A DNA stretch of 64,000 bases from Anoplolepis gracilipes. Its lineage: Eukaryota > Arthropoda > Insecta > Hymenoptera > Formicidae. Below the pieces are notes generated by a model. It was given only the letters and a program-made list of their open reading frames with translations. It did no database searches and had not been told where the DNA came from. Positions 13,201-24,612 of the stretch are shown here, one piece after another (positions within the stretch are counted from its first letter, which is position 1; every line of letters starts with the position of its first letter). Both the position numbers and the translations under genes were made by a program. The stretch is taken from the NCBI RefSeq assembly GCF_047496725.1, contig NC_132983.1:2932001-2996000 (forward strand), read 5' to 3'.

Positions 13201-14077
13201 ATTTTATTTTCACGAATTTATGCTAAGCAATTTTATGAGAGTTTTTCTTAAATACGGCTGCACTCAGTACATTCTCAGAGAGATCTGCATTAACGTAATG
13301 TTTGTGATGTTCGGTCATGATCACGAACAGTTAAACTACGTAAGTAATAATTCCGTAAATGTTACATTCGAAGTACAAAATCGAAGCTTCGATAATCACA
13401 TTTCGATTTACAAGATCACGTTTCAAATCGAATTTTGTGTATATGTCTTTATTGTTTTGTATATATTGTATTCTTGATTGTTTTTTTTTATTGTTAGACT
13501 CTGCTACCCGTCATATTCAGTCATTTACCAGCCGGAGGTTCGTTTAATACGATAGTGCATTACACTCAGGTATTCCAATCGGGCAAGTTTCGTCAATACG
13601 ATTATGGTCGTAGGAAAAATCTATTTATTTATAACTCAGTGGAACCTCCAGAATACGATTTAGCAAATATAATGATCCCGATCGCGTTATTTTATGGTCC
13701 TGGCGACTGGCTGGAAGACCACGTGGTAAATAACAAAAAAATAAATGTAATTTGTTCGTAAATCGGGAAAATAAATAATTTAAATGAAATTACGTAAAAT
13801 AATTCAGGATTATTTTTTGAAGGATGTGAAGAGACTTTACCGCATATTACCCAATGTAGTGGACATGTACCAAGTGCCGTGGTCGAATTTTAATCACGCG
13901 GACTTTATATGGGCCAAGGATGCACCACAACTTGTGTACGAAAGAGTTCTCAAGATTATAAAAAGTAATAATGTTCTTACATCGAATCAAATGATGTCAT
14001 ACCAATGGAAGAATATTACGTCGGCAATTAAAATAAAAGATGAATATTGTACACTAACTCGTCGGTGGTACTGTTAA
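10205..14077 (+). CDS. Secreted or membrane-anchored acid lipase, gene 3 (7 exons)
   Basis: Exons: 10205-10444, 11189-11369, 11815-11929, 12132-12372, 13190-13339, 13498-13725, 13823-14077, giving 469 aa. Complete triad: S210 (GHSMG), D379 (FYGPGD), H410 (FNHADF). It differs from genes 1, 2 and 8 at both ends. The ancestral start codon position is GTG here, so the first usable ATG lies 27 codons upstream, leaving the hydrophobic segment internal (about residues 14-38). At the other end the stop is lost and the protein continues about 27 residues into what is 3' UTR in gene 8. Exon 2 ends in C rather than G, so the junction codon gives Pro instead of Ala. An alternative exon 7 acceptor 15 bases upstream (13808) is in frame. 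Confidence 0.88.
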
Positions 14078-14304
14078 TGTGACTGATAATCATAATTGTT
14101 AATTTAATAAAATTCGAATATTTTAATATTATTTATATATTTATTTAATGATTATTATTAGTGCAAAAGCGAATTAGTATAATACGCATATTTTTAAGTA
14201 AATTTATTTTGGAGAGTAATGAATTGTTGTAATAAAACGTAAAATATATGCAATATAGCAAATATATAAATTATAATATAAAGGCAAAAAAATTCAATAA
14301 ATAT
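14078..14304. other. 3' flank of lipase 3, end of duplicated block 1
   Basis: AT-rich 3' sequence, matched downstream of lipase 6 at about 30030-30280. Similarity to block 2 stops at 14304, directly against the LTR-like insert. Confidence 0.5.
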
Positions 14305-14615
14305 TGTTGCGTCCGTGCCACCGATTCGATAATAATCAAAACACACACACACACACAACAAGACCAACACTCGCGAGCCACAAAATAATTAAAACACTTA
14401 TTTAAATGAATACAAGAACGTTTTAATAAACAACAATAAATTATGTGCACTAAGCGAAAGATTCACAAAGCCGTTCGAAAGCACGTCCGACGCGGTCGAC
14501 AGCTATCCGAAAATCTCGCAATCGTTATTGATTAATCCTCTCTTGACAACGGAGATTTTTTCGAGACAATTTCATATGAAGACAACTTTAGCCCATCGAC
14601 GGCAGGACCGTAACA
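14305..14615. mobile_element. Solo-LTR-like or short TIR element at the block junction
   Basis: A 311-bp, GC-richer insert that begins TGTTGCGTCCGTGCC and ends GGCAGGACCGTAACA. The ends are TG...CA and imperfectly inverted, and ATAT lies on both sides as a possible 4-bp target duplication. It contains a CA microsatellite (about 14341-14356) but no ORF. A solo LTR fits best; a MITE with imperfect inverted ends is the alternative. Because the flanks are AT-rich, the target duplication is weak evidence. It lies exactly where block 1 ends and block 2 begins. Confidence 0.55.
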
Positions 14616-15017
14616 ATATTATAATATAGTCATCAAAATTATTTTAATTCAAGAGATAAATATAAGAAAAAGTTCAATTCTTTAAATTTATCATTGAAAT
14701 CATTTCTATCAAGATTCACATACTTTGTCACCTTTTCATTTGAAGAAGAAAGCCTGTTTTCTCTGGTAATAATCTGTTACGTTTAATTAAATAATTAATA
14801 TTTCTATTTAACTTTATTTTGACTTTTCCAACAATTACTCGTTATATTAATTAAATATTAATAAATAATATTAAATTAATGTATTCTGAATGTTTCTGCA
14901 TAGCAGAAATGCTCTATTACTTAAAAACTAAATACCACGTACATCTTATTGCATAAATTTATTTTAACTTCAAATCAATTTTAAGAGTATATTCTTTTCC
15001 TACTGATTTTTTTTTAG

Positions 15018-17914
15018 CCGGAAATGATAAGAAGAGCAGGTTATCCCGCAGAAGCTCATGTTATAACTACGGAGGATGGCTATCTTTTAACGTTACATCG
15101 TATCCCAGGTGGCAATGGTTCTCTACCTGTACTGCTGCAACACGGTATGTTATGCAGTTCCGCTGACTGGATTATTCTTGGCAAAGGCAGAGCACTTGGT
15201 ATAACTTTTTGTATATAATTAATATTTAAAAGATATACCGAAATATTTTTGTCTTATCAGAAAAATGTCTAACAATAAGAGAAACTCTCGAATTTAAATA
15301 GTGGAAATCGAAAACAATTTTCTAATAAACTTTTAATTGTAATATATAACTTCTAATGTATGTGTATATTATACTTAAAAAAATTTTTTTAATTTATTAT
15401 ACAATGAATATATACAAGGTGTATACAAATTAATATTATATTAATATTATTATTACTAAGATACGTTACTAAGATATATTATTAACTAAAAGTTTGCAAT
15501 AACTATTACAATTTATTTTTCGATTATGTTACCTCAATATTTTCATGCATAGAATAATAAGAGAAATTAATTGATGTAAACAGAATAAATATTTAAGAAA
15601 AAGTATGTAACTGCTTGTTTGCAAATTCCTTTTCAATTGATGTAAAAAAATACATATATGTATTCATACACATATATTTCAATTGATTCATACAGATCGA
15701 TTTAAGCGGACTATACTGTATATACATAATTATAAATATATATTAAGTAAATTATATGATTAAAAATGTTTATTTAATTTTTCGGATGATAATTAAAAAT
15801 TAGTTCTTTGTCTTTTAATTTATTATTAAGAATATTAAAAATAATTTGTATTAAAATATATCATTGTATTTATTTATACATATATATATACATTATATAT
15901 ATACATTAAAATATATATTGTAAATTATATTTTTTATTAATTTCTCTTAATTCTAGCTTATTTATTAGCGGATCAAGGCTATGACGTTTGGTTAGGTAAT
16001 TTTCGTGGTAATACATATTATAAGAGCGCATATTTCCTTATCTCCATCGGAATTAAAATTTTGGAATTTCAGGTACTCACATAAAATATTATAAAAATAA
16101 TGATATTTTGAAAATATTGCAGTTATTTATATAGTATAAATATGAAGTATATAAATAAGATATAAACCAATTTTTTATGTAAAAAAAAAAATGCATTTTT
16201 TTTGTTTTCCGAAAATGTATAGTTTTCGAGATATTTTATTTTTTAATATGTCAAAATTTTACACAAAGAATCATGAAACAGCAAATGTACTGTACTGACA
16301 TATTAAAAAATGAAATATCATAGTAGTATCTTACGTAGAATCTTCTATATATTATATACACGTGTACATACACTATATATTACATACATATACATATATT
16401 TCTAGTTTATATATTATATTATATATAAACTAGATGATATACATACACATTTTATGATAATATGTGGATCAAATTTTTCATCAGCTTTAACGAAATGGGC
16501 ATCTATGATTTACCTGCATTGATCACATTTATCATAAATATGAGATCACAGCCATTGCATACGTACGTTGGTCATTTTATGGGCATAACTAGTTTTTATG
16601 TAATGACATCAGAGCGTCTGAGAATCGCACAAATAGTGCAAATGATGATCAGCTTGTCGCCAGTAGCTTTTACAAGCCATATAGAAAGTCCGCTAAAATA
16701 TCTCATTCCTTTCTGGAGAGAATTAGAGGTAAAGTAATATACGTTAAATAATATAAAAATGATTTATTAATACGAAATAACTACTACAACAATATCCTTT
16801 GTCAAAATAAAAAATAAAACATTACACACACATATAATATATACAATATGCAAAAGTTTATGAAAATTACATGATAAAGGTTTCAACTAAGTCGTCAAAT
16901 TTTACGAGATTGTTTATTAATTTTTTATTAAACGACTTTAATGCTTTTTATTAATGCGATTGTTTGCACGATGTGGCGTAGATTAAGTAGGAAACTATAA
17001 CTGATAAATTATTACACGTTACTAAAAAAAAAATATATAAAAGTAATAAACAAAATTTTTAACCTTTACTGAAAAAAATTATTACATCACAAATTAGAGA
17101 TCTTTGATTGCAGATAATGATACGAAATTTCTTTTACGACGAATTCATGCCGCAGAACGATCTCTTCAGATTTTTTTCGAAATACGGTTGCGAGCAGAAT
17201 GCGATAAAGGAGATGTGCACCGACGTAATATTTATGATCTGCGGTTACGCTCGCGAGCAGTTTAACTATGTGAGTAATAAATTTACAATTAAAATACAAT
17301 TCCGATGGAACCTTGGATCATCGCATTCCGTGATTTTACGATTACACTTTAGATTGGACTTTATGTACATGTTTAGACTCTACTGCCTGTCATCTTAAGT
17401 CACGACCCAGCCGGTGTCTCGACTAAGACACTTCTACACTCAGATATTTCAATCAGGCAATTTTAGCCATAATGATTATGGTCGCAAAAAAAAATCTGTT
17501 ACTGTACAACTCGACTAAACCTCCGAATTACAATCCAGCAAATATTACATTACCTATCGCCTTATTTTATGGTCCTGGCGATTTGCTGGTTAATATCGTG
17601 GTATGTAACTAAAATAAAAAATAGCAGAGATTTATTTGTGCTAATTATATATAAGTCAGGTATAAGTTTGTATATAAAATCAGGAAGATAGTTTTAAAAA
17701 CATCGCTTGCAATAATTTACGCAAACATTTTTTTAAGGATTTGAAAAGGCTTTATCACCTATTGCCCAATGTAGTGGACATGTACAAAGTGCCGTTGCCC
17801 AAATTTAATCATGTGAATTTTTTGTGGGCCAAGGATGCGGACAAACTTATATATGAAAGAATATTCAAGTTTATAAAGACAAAAAATTTCAATAATGTGA
17901 CATCGGTGAAGTAA
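15018..17914 (+). pseudogene. Decayed acid lipase, gene 4 (headless, catalytic Ser lost)
   Basis: Remnant exons: 15018-15198, 15957-16072, 16485-16728, 17114-17269, 17377-17600, 17738-17914. It is a close copy of lipase 1 including introns, but broken in several ways. There is no exon 1: similarity to gene 1 starts inside intron 1 at about 14616. Exon 3 is 116 rather than 115 bases (frameshift at TATTATAAGAGC). The nucleophile motif reads GHFMG, so Ser is Phe. Exon 6 has lost 5 bases (near 17432) and gained an A in the run of A near 17486. The cap-region motif GYDREQF is GYAREQF. The last exon is still open and ends TAA. No signal peptide and no active protein can be expected. Confidence 0.93.
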
Positions 17915-18188
17915 TATTATATCGATTAAAATAAATAATTATTGCATATTTAATCTTTAAAAAAATTGATATGATTCAGTCACATTCATTAATTTAGTAG
18001 GACGTAAAATTCTAAAATTATTCAAAATATTGTAATGTTATTTACGATTAGTGCAAAGTGTGTGATTAATGAATTAGTATAAATGTTTTTAGGCAATCGT
18101 TGTTTTAGCGAATAATCATTGCAATGAATCGTAATCGAATGTGCAATATAACAAATATATAAAGTATAAAGGCAAAAAAAAGGTTAAA

Positions 18189-18225
<37 letters not shown>

Positions 18226-18641
18226 TTAAACTGATATTTTACTTTTTATTACACGTATTACGTTTATCGATCCATCTGTGTATATTTATGATAACAATGA
18301 CACAAATCATTCGAATTCGTGTAGAAAAAATTATTCGAATATAATCGTATATAAATATATATAGAATAATATTATATAGAACACATACGTCTTTATATTT
18401 ATATGTTTCTTAACACAATTCGACCAAATCTATGAAAACCAATCAATATTATTTTCCACCTGCATCTATATCAAGTATTCATATTCTTCAGGAAACAATG
18501 TAACGACGAAAAAAGTGGAGTTGTTTGTGAGAAAAAGACCAAGTTTTTTGTAATATGTATTATACATATGCATATTTATTGTATAGCAATGATTATGCAA
18601 TCCTAGGCACGATATAAACTAGCAAGCAAGGATCAGTAGAG

Positions 18642-19398
18642 ATGAGCATGATTTGAAGCGGAGAGTTTGCTGTTATCAAGCGACCAAGGCTGAATTATTT
18701 AAAGAAGAAGACTTTGCATTGACAGATGCACCTAAGTCATTGAATTTAATAAGAAATTATGTGTAAAATTAAGAATTTAAATTTTACCGCTTTTTATTTA
18801 CATTAGAAACTATTCGTGCATAGAACTATTGTCAGGGTAACATAATGATAAAAAAAGATAAATGGAATGTTGGAAAATAGTTAAAATGTTAGCCTTCTAA
18901 AAAGTAATCTTTGTAAAAAGAAAAAATACAATTGATACCATCTATTCAGAAGGTATGAACATTTGTGATTACAAATTTTATATGAAAAGTATAACTACTC
19001 TATATTTGAATTTTTTAATATTATTTTGCAATGAATTATTTTTATAATTTTTATTTGTCGACTTGTAATATTTATAGAAAACTAATAAATGCATTTAATT
19101 TCTTTTCTTTAACAATATCGACGCTTCGATAAACTACAATAATATTGCATTATGATTTTTTATTATTATAATATAATATAATGGTAATATAATTTTTAAG
19201 TGATTAGTAATTATATATTGCTTCACGTTTATAAAGAGAAGAAACAAGAATCTGATACACGATTTCTTTTAAAATTTAAAAATTTCTGTTTAAAAAATCT
19301 ACGTTAAAAAGTGTAAAATAATTCACAGCTTTAAATTTGAATAAATAATTAAAAGATAGCATACTAAAATTATTTTGTTTTTGATAAATACACGAGAC
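18642..19398 (+). pseudogene. PP5 pseudogene fragment 1 (unprocessed)
   Basis: It starts with ATGAGC in a context resembling the PP5 start at 49977, then GCGACCAAGGCTGAATTATT matches PP5 exon 1 (ATRAEFF). After a deletion across the exon 1/2 junction, GCATTGACAGATGC and AGAAATTATGT match exon 2 (ALTDA, RNYV), and ATGGAATGTTGGAAAATAGT matches the RCMECSK region. Sequence from about 18950 to 19398 still resembles PP5 intron 2 and the first bases of exon 3 (GATAAATACACGAG). Retained intron means this is a duplicated genomic piece, not a retrocopy. Stops and deletions make it non-coding. Confidence 0.75.
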
Positions 19399-19404
19399 GC
19401 ACAA

Positions 19405-20171
19405 TATAATAAATTATATTGTATTTTTTTTCTTTTACAAAGATTATTTTTTAGAAGGCTAACATTTTAACTATTTTCCAACATTCCATTTATCTTTTTT
19501 TATTCAACGATTAAAGTATCTTATTATTAGTTTTACTGGTTTTTCGTTTTAATCCTAACTTATCTGGTAATAATTGATTAGAAAAATTACATTGCGGTAT
19601 ATAAAATTTGTCTTAAAATATTATAGAAAGCATAAATTGCATCTCAAAAATACATTTACATTTTCTTAAAGTTCATTTTTTAATCTTATCAGAACTTTCC
19701 AAAAATTGATGAAGCAGATGAAAAGTAAAAAGTTAAAAATTGGCTTTTATTTCTTTTACGCGAAATAGACTAACACCAAACTTATAGAATAAGTTTAATT
19801 CAACGATTAAAGTATCTTATTATTAGTTTTACTGGTTTTTCATTTTACGCTGTTAAGTACGAAAATTTACCTTGTATATGTCACCGAGCATATCAAGAGT
19901 TTTTTTATCTTTAAAGGTTCTTTATACAACTTGTTTCGCGAATTAAAGAAAAGTCCTAACTTATCTAGTCGATTATAATAAATTATAGGCTATCAATTTC
20001 TAATCGACCAGATAAGTTAGGATTAAAACGAAAAACCAGTAAAACTAATAATAAGATACTTTAATCGTTGAATAAAAAAAGATAAATGGAATGTTGGAAA
20101 ATAGTTAAAATGTTAGCCTTCTAAAAAATAATCTTTGTAAAAAAAAAAAAATACAATATAATTTATTATAA
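19405..20171. repeat. Long inverted repeat whose arms contain PP5 exon sequence
   Basis: The left arm (about 19405-19588) and right arm (about 19992-20171) are inverted copies, running from ATAATAAATTATATTG at the outer ends to CTAACTTATCTGGT at the inner ends. Each arm includes a 65-base stretch related to PP5 exon 2 (AGGCTAACATTTTAACTATT on the left). A third partial copy of the arm (about 19797-19850) and a small hairpin (about 19953-20022) lie between. No transposase is present. It could be a long-TIR transposon or a local inverted duplication of pseudogene sequence. Confidence 0.7.
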
Positions 20172-20535
20172 TTGACCAGTAATATTAATCTTATTTGCTT
20201 TTACTTTTTGTTCTGTTGAGAATTTTTACTTACAATTAGCGTATTTATTTGACCTTTGTCAGCTTCTTTTTTGTCGGTATTTTTTTCGAACTGCTTTACA
20301 ATTGTTTGACTATAATAAAGTAATATAATACTTCTCCCTCTTCTTTTCTTTCACCTGAAAAATTATTAATTATATAGTGACAAATCATTCTACTATAATA
20401 GTACGTAGAGTAAAGAACAATTCGCAGTCGTATTCATCTCGCCTTTGCGTATTCTGCTTTTCTCGGAATAATTCCGATACTTCGAAATACTTAAGTTGTT
20501 CATTTTCTTTTAGAGTTTATTGAATCATTGACGTA

Positions 20536-23500
20536 ATGAGACCATTAATCGGGATTATATTGTATTTGTTGTCGTTTTGCGGTCGTCTTGGTGCGGCGCC
20601 GATAGAGGTGACTTCCGAACCAAATAATACTTTCATGAAGAAAATAATAGAGACAAACTGGAATCAGTTGAACACCCAATTTATTCCTAATGGTATTTTT
20701 AATACGGTAAATGTATTTTTTCACTTTTAAAAACGATTAAAATTTTTATTTTATATATCTTATTTTATAATTTAATTAATGCTTATAAATGGTACTTAAG
20801 AAAAAACAAGGCCATGAAAGCTTATTGACATTATTAACTATATAATAAAAATAAAAATTAAATTAAAGAACAAACTGAAAGAACAACAGATTGGTAAAAA
20901 TAAACATAATTATATTAAATGTAAATCAGGTAACATGACAAATTATAATTGTATAACAAAAAATGATGATAGAGTGTATAGAAGAGAGTGTGCGGACGTT
21001 TGGACTCCTTTTTTGAGTCGTCTTCAGCGCAATATTAGCAATAAAATAAAAATTATAAGTAAATAGAAAAGAAGTGACATATGTAACTCGCAAATTAAGG
21101 ATATTATTATTTGTTCGGTCGGGTCTTAGCTTAATTAATCGGTGTGCGTTGAGTTAATTACAGAAACATATTTTCGAGAACAATCAAAGAAGCCGGTGGA
21201 TCGTAAGTGGCGTTAGTAATTTCATGATTCGATTAATACAATGTTAAACATGCTTCTTATTGCTTTAATATTTGTATAGTAGTCTGTTTAAAATAATGAA
21301 AAATAAATAATCTAGTTTATATCTATTATAATTATGTAAAATAGTCATTAATTTCAAAAACAGTGCAGAGTTTCAATTCAAAAGATAAACATAAAAAATA
21401 AATATAAAATTATCTAAAATATGCTTTTGAAATTATTTATATATTGAGCTTTATGTTTTATTATTCAAAAGAATCTGCAGTTTCTGCAAATTATTCTACA
21501 ATTACACTTAATTAAAACTAATGTTTACTTAATTTTGTTGTAAAATTTATAATTTATAATTATAATTGTTATTATTAGAATTTTTTATATTAACTCTTTA
21601 TGTTTTTATGTTATTAAATATTAAAGTGTCAGATTTATATTATTTATATTGTAGATTCATTTATTTGAAAATAAATAAAATATACATCTCTTGTTGCTAA
21701 AACTTATTTTAAATTTAGAGTTTTTTTTTTTCTTACACAGTTTTTTTTTTTTGTCTTTCAGCCAGAGTTGATAAAAAAGGCAGGTTACCCCATGGAGGCT
21801 CACGTCATAATAACGAAGGACAGCTATATCTTGACGTTACATCGTATTCCAGGCGGCAATAGTTCTCTACCTGTGCTGCTGCAGCACGGTTTTCTAAGCA
21901 CATCCGTTGACTGGGTTATTCTTGGCAAAGGCAAAGCACTCGGTATAACTTTTCAATCAAAAGATTTCCTTCAACCATATCTCTTATTAATCCAATGTTT
22001 CTATTGTAAAAAAAAGCTTAAAAAAATTCAAATCTAATATTATATAATAGAATAATTTTATAAAAGATATAAGCTATAAGTTATATGATAGATACAATGT
22101 TCTTTTTTTTAATTTTAGCTTTTCTATTAGCGGATCAGGGATACGATGTTTGGTTGGGCAATTTTCGTGGTAATACATATTCAAAAGCGCATATTTTCTT
22201 ATCTCCATCGGACACGAAATTTTGGGATTTTAGGTACTTGCCCAAAAAAGCGTTTAAATTGACATAATTATTACAATAACTCACAATCAGATATAATTTA
22301 ATATAAAACGCAAGATCATCTTAAATTTATAAATGGATGTTTACTTCTACAGCAGTTATTTTAAACGATACTCATTTAATAATAAATTCTACATATATAC
22401 ATGTAGGTAGAATATAGACAAGTATATATTACAGAGATTTTACTTCATGTCAATAAAGTACGCATCTTTCTTTTTAAGTAAAGTTTCCGTAAATGCCTCG
22501 TTTTCGAGATATCTCACATTTTATTTATGCCTATACAATGCATTTGCTATTTCTTGATTCTTCGTGTAAAGAATTCTTTCTGTAAAAGTTTGGTGCTTGC
22601 TTATATGGAATATTTTATTTATTATCAAACATATGTGTATACATATTTATATTATGTTTGACATTGTGTCACATTGTAAATATTTTATGGCATATTGATT
22701 GAATTTTTTTCAGTTATAATGAAATGGGCATCTACGATATACCCGCAATGATTACATTTATTACAAATATGAGATCACAACCATTGCATACATATATTGG
22801 TTATTCAATGGGTGCTGGCAGTTTTTACATAATGGCATCAGAGCATCCGGAAATCGCTCAAATGGTAGAAATGATGATTAGCTTAGCACCAGGGGTCTTT
22901 TTAAATCATATGCAAAGTTTTATACAATACTTGGTTCCCTTTAAGGATGAAGTTAAGGTAAAGTAACATATACTATTTATTAATTAAAAAAAATTAATTT
23001 ATTATTTATTAATTAAAAAAAATTAATGTCATAGATATATTTGTTCGCATGGAAATTATGGCATATAAATATAAAAAGTAATGATATGTAACGAATATAA
23101 TTATTGAATTTATTTTTGTTTAGTGAAAAAGAAGTACATTTTTTTTGTTACAGATTAAGTTTGTAATAGCTAGAAGTAAATATTCTGGCATATAGAAAAA
23201 CATAAGCAATACGATATTAGCAGTAAGCAAATCGACATTATTGATTGACTTACTTACTATTTAAATCTTAAAATTGATTCATAAACATATTTGCCGGTGA
23301 TTGATTGCTTATCGCTTATTGCTTATGTTTTTTTTGTATGTTATTCGCTTAACATGTTATATCTCAATACTTGTTCTATCAATCGAATAAAACAAATAGC
23401 AAAAAAGAAAAATAAAAAGATTTATCTCTCAATGAAATATAAGTAACAAATGCAGGAAAAGTTAATTTTATGCATTTCTAAAAAAATTAATTTTAAACAT

Positions 23501-24612
23501 TCAAAAAGTTACTTTTTTTCATGCTTCACATTCTGTTTATGCCGTATATATTCGATTTTAATTAAAAAAATGTTTTTACAATAAATTAAAATTATGATCA
23601 AAGCAACTCTTAAAAATTTTATAAATTAACTTAACGCGTTAAAAAAATTTCTTACAATTTATTTATTTTAAAAAAATTATATATTAAATAATAATTTATA
23701 ATTAAAATTATAAATTAAAACTCAAACAAAACACGAATTACAAATAAATTACAATATAATTAAAAGATCTTCGATTGCAGACGATGATACAACTGTTCTT
23801 CCATGGTGAATTGCATCAAGATTTTATAAATTTTTTTATAAAATATGTCTGCGATCAAAACAGCATGAGAGAGATCTGCTTCGATGTGATGTCTATGATC
23901 TGGGGTTACGATCGCGAGCAGTTTAATAATGTGAGTGCGTGTAATTTCGCGATCAAAGTATAACTGCGCGACGATCGAAGCTTCGACTGTCACATTCCAA
24001 CTTGAGCGATCTCGTTTCAAATTGGACTTTATGTAAATGACTTTGCATCTATTGTTTATTATTTACATTTAGACTTTGCTGCCCATCATTTTGAGTAACG
24101 ATCCTGCTAGCACCTCGATTAAAACGCTTACGCACTTCGGTCAGGTAATCGAATCGGGCAAGTTTCGCAAATACGATTACGGTCGCGAAAAAAATTTGTT
24201 AATCTATAATTCAGCGGAACCTCCGGATTACAATTTAGCGAATGTTGCGGTACCAACAGCGTTATTTTACTCCGACAATGACTGGTTGATCAGTATAGAG
24301 GTAAGTAACGAAAAAATGTTCATATAATGGAAATATATTGCAGTAACTTGCTTTCTTACAGATCAAATTTTGTGCGTAGATTCAAGAAGGTAGTTAAAAA
24401 AAATCATGTACGATAACTTACAATAATATTTCTTTCAGGATATACAGAGACTCTATCGCGCATTGCCTAATGTAATGGACATGTACGAAATACCGTGGCC
24501 CAAATTTAATCATGTAGATTTTATATGGGCCAAGGATGCGCCTAAACTCGTGTACGAGAGAGTACTCAAGCTTATGAAAGGGCAAAATTTCAATAGTACA
24601 TTAGTGAGATAA
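20536..24612 (+). CDS. Secreted acid lipase, gene 5 of the array (7 exons)
   Basis: Exons: 20536-20706, 21762-21942, 22119-22233, 22714-22957, 23781-23930, 24073-24300, 24439-24612, giving 420 aa. Block-duplicate partner of lipase 2, with the same signal peptide and nearly the same exons. The triad residues are present: S187, D357, H388. Two conserved positions are changed: the nucleophile elbow is GYSMG instead of GHSMG, and the exon 2 motif DGY is DSY. GxSxG is still satisfied, so activity is possible but may be altered. Intron 1 carries an unrelated ~450-bp segment (about 20797-21250) that is not in lipase 2. Confidence 0.9.
20797..21250. other. Foreign segment in intron 1 of lipase 5
   Basis: Sequence between AATGCTTATAAATGGT and GCTTTAATATTTGTATAGTA differs completely from the matching part of lipase 2 intron 1 (about 5085-5340), while both flanks match. 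It includes GGACTCCTTTTTTGAGTCGT at about 21002, a moderately GC-rich phrase. No clear inverted ends or ORF. Probably a replaced or inserted repeat. Confidence 0.45.

Larger units (their letters stand above)
18098..20214. other. 2.1-kb insertion between lipase psi4 and lipase 5
   Basis: Comparison with block 1 shows that AGGCAAT (ending 18097) and GTTGAG (from about 20215) are adjacent between genes 1 and 2, so everything between them is extra in block 2. It is a mosaic: 18098-18250 resembles the 3' flank of lipases 3/6 and contains a TA run at about 18192-18224; 18642-19398 is a PP5 pseudogene fragment; 19405-20171 is an inverted-repeat element. No open gene lies in it. Confidence 0.75.

Noticed and set aside
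13808..14077. Earlier acceptor for lipase 3 exon 7
   Set aside because: In frame, but the AG is changed in lipase 6 and the downstream acceptor matches the exon edge of all other copies. Kept as an alternative only.
18642..18960. PP5 fragment 1 as a processed retrocopy
   Set aside because: At first it seemed intron-free, but sequence beyond exon 2 matches PP5 intron 2 and the deletion spans the exon 1/2 junction, so a genomic duplicate fits better.
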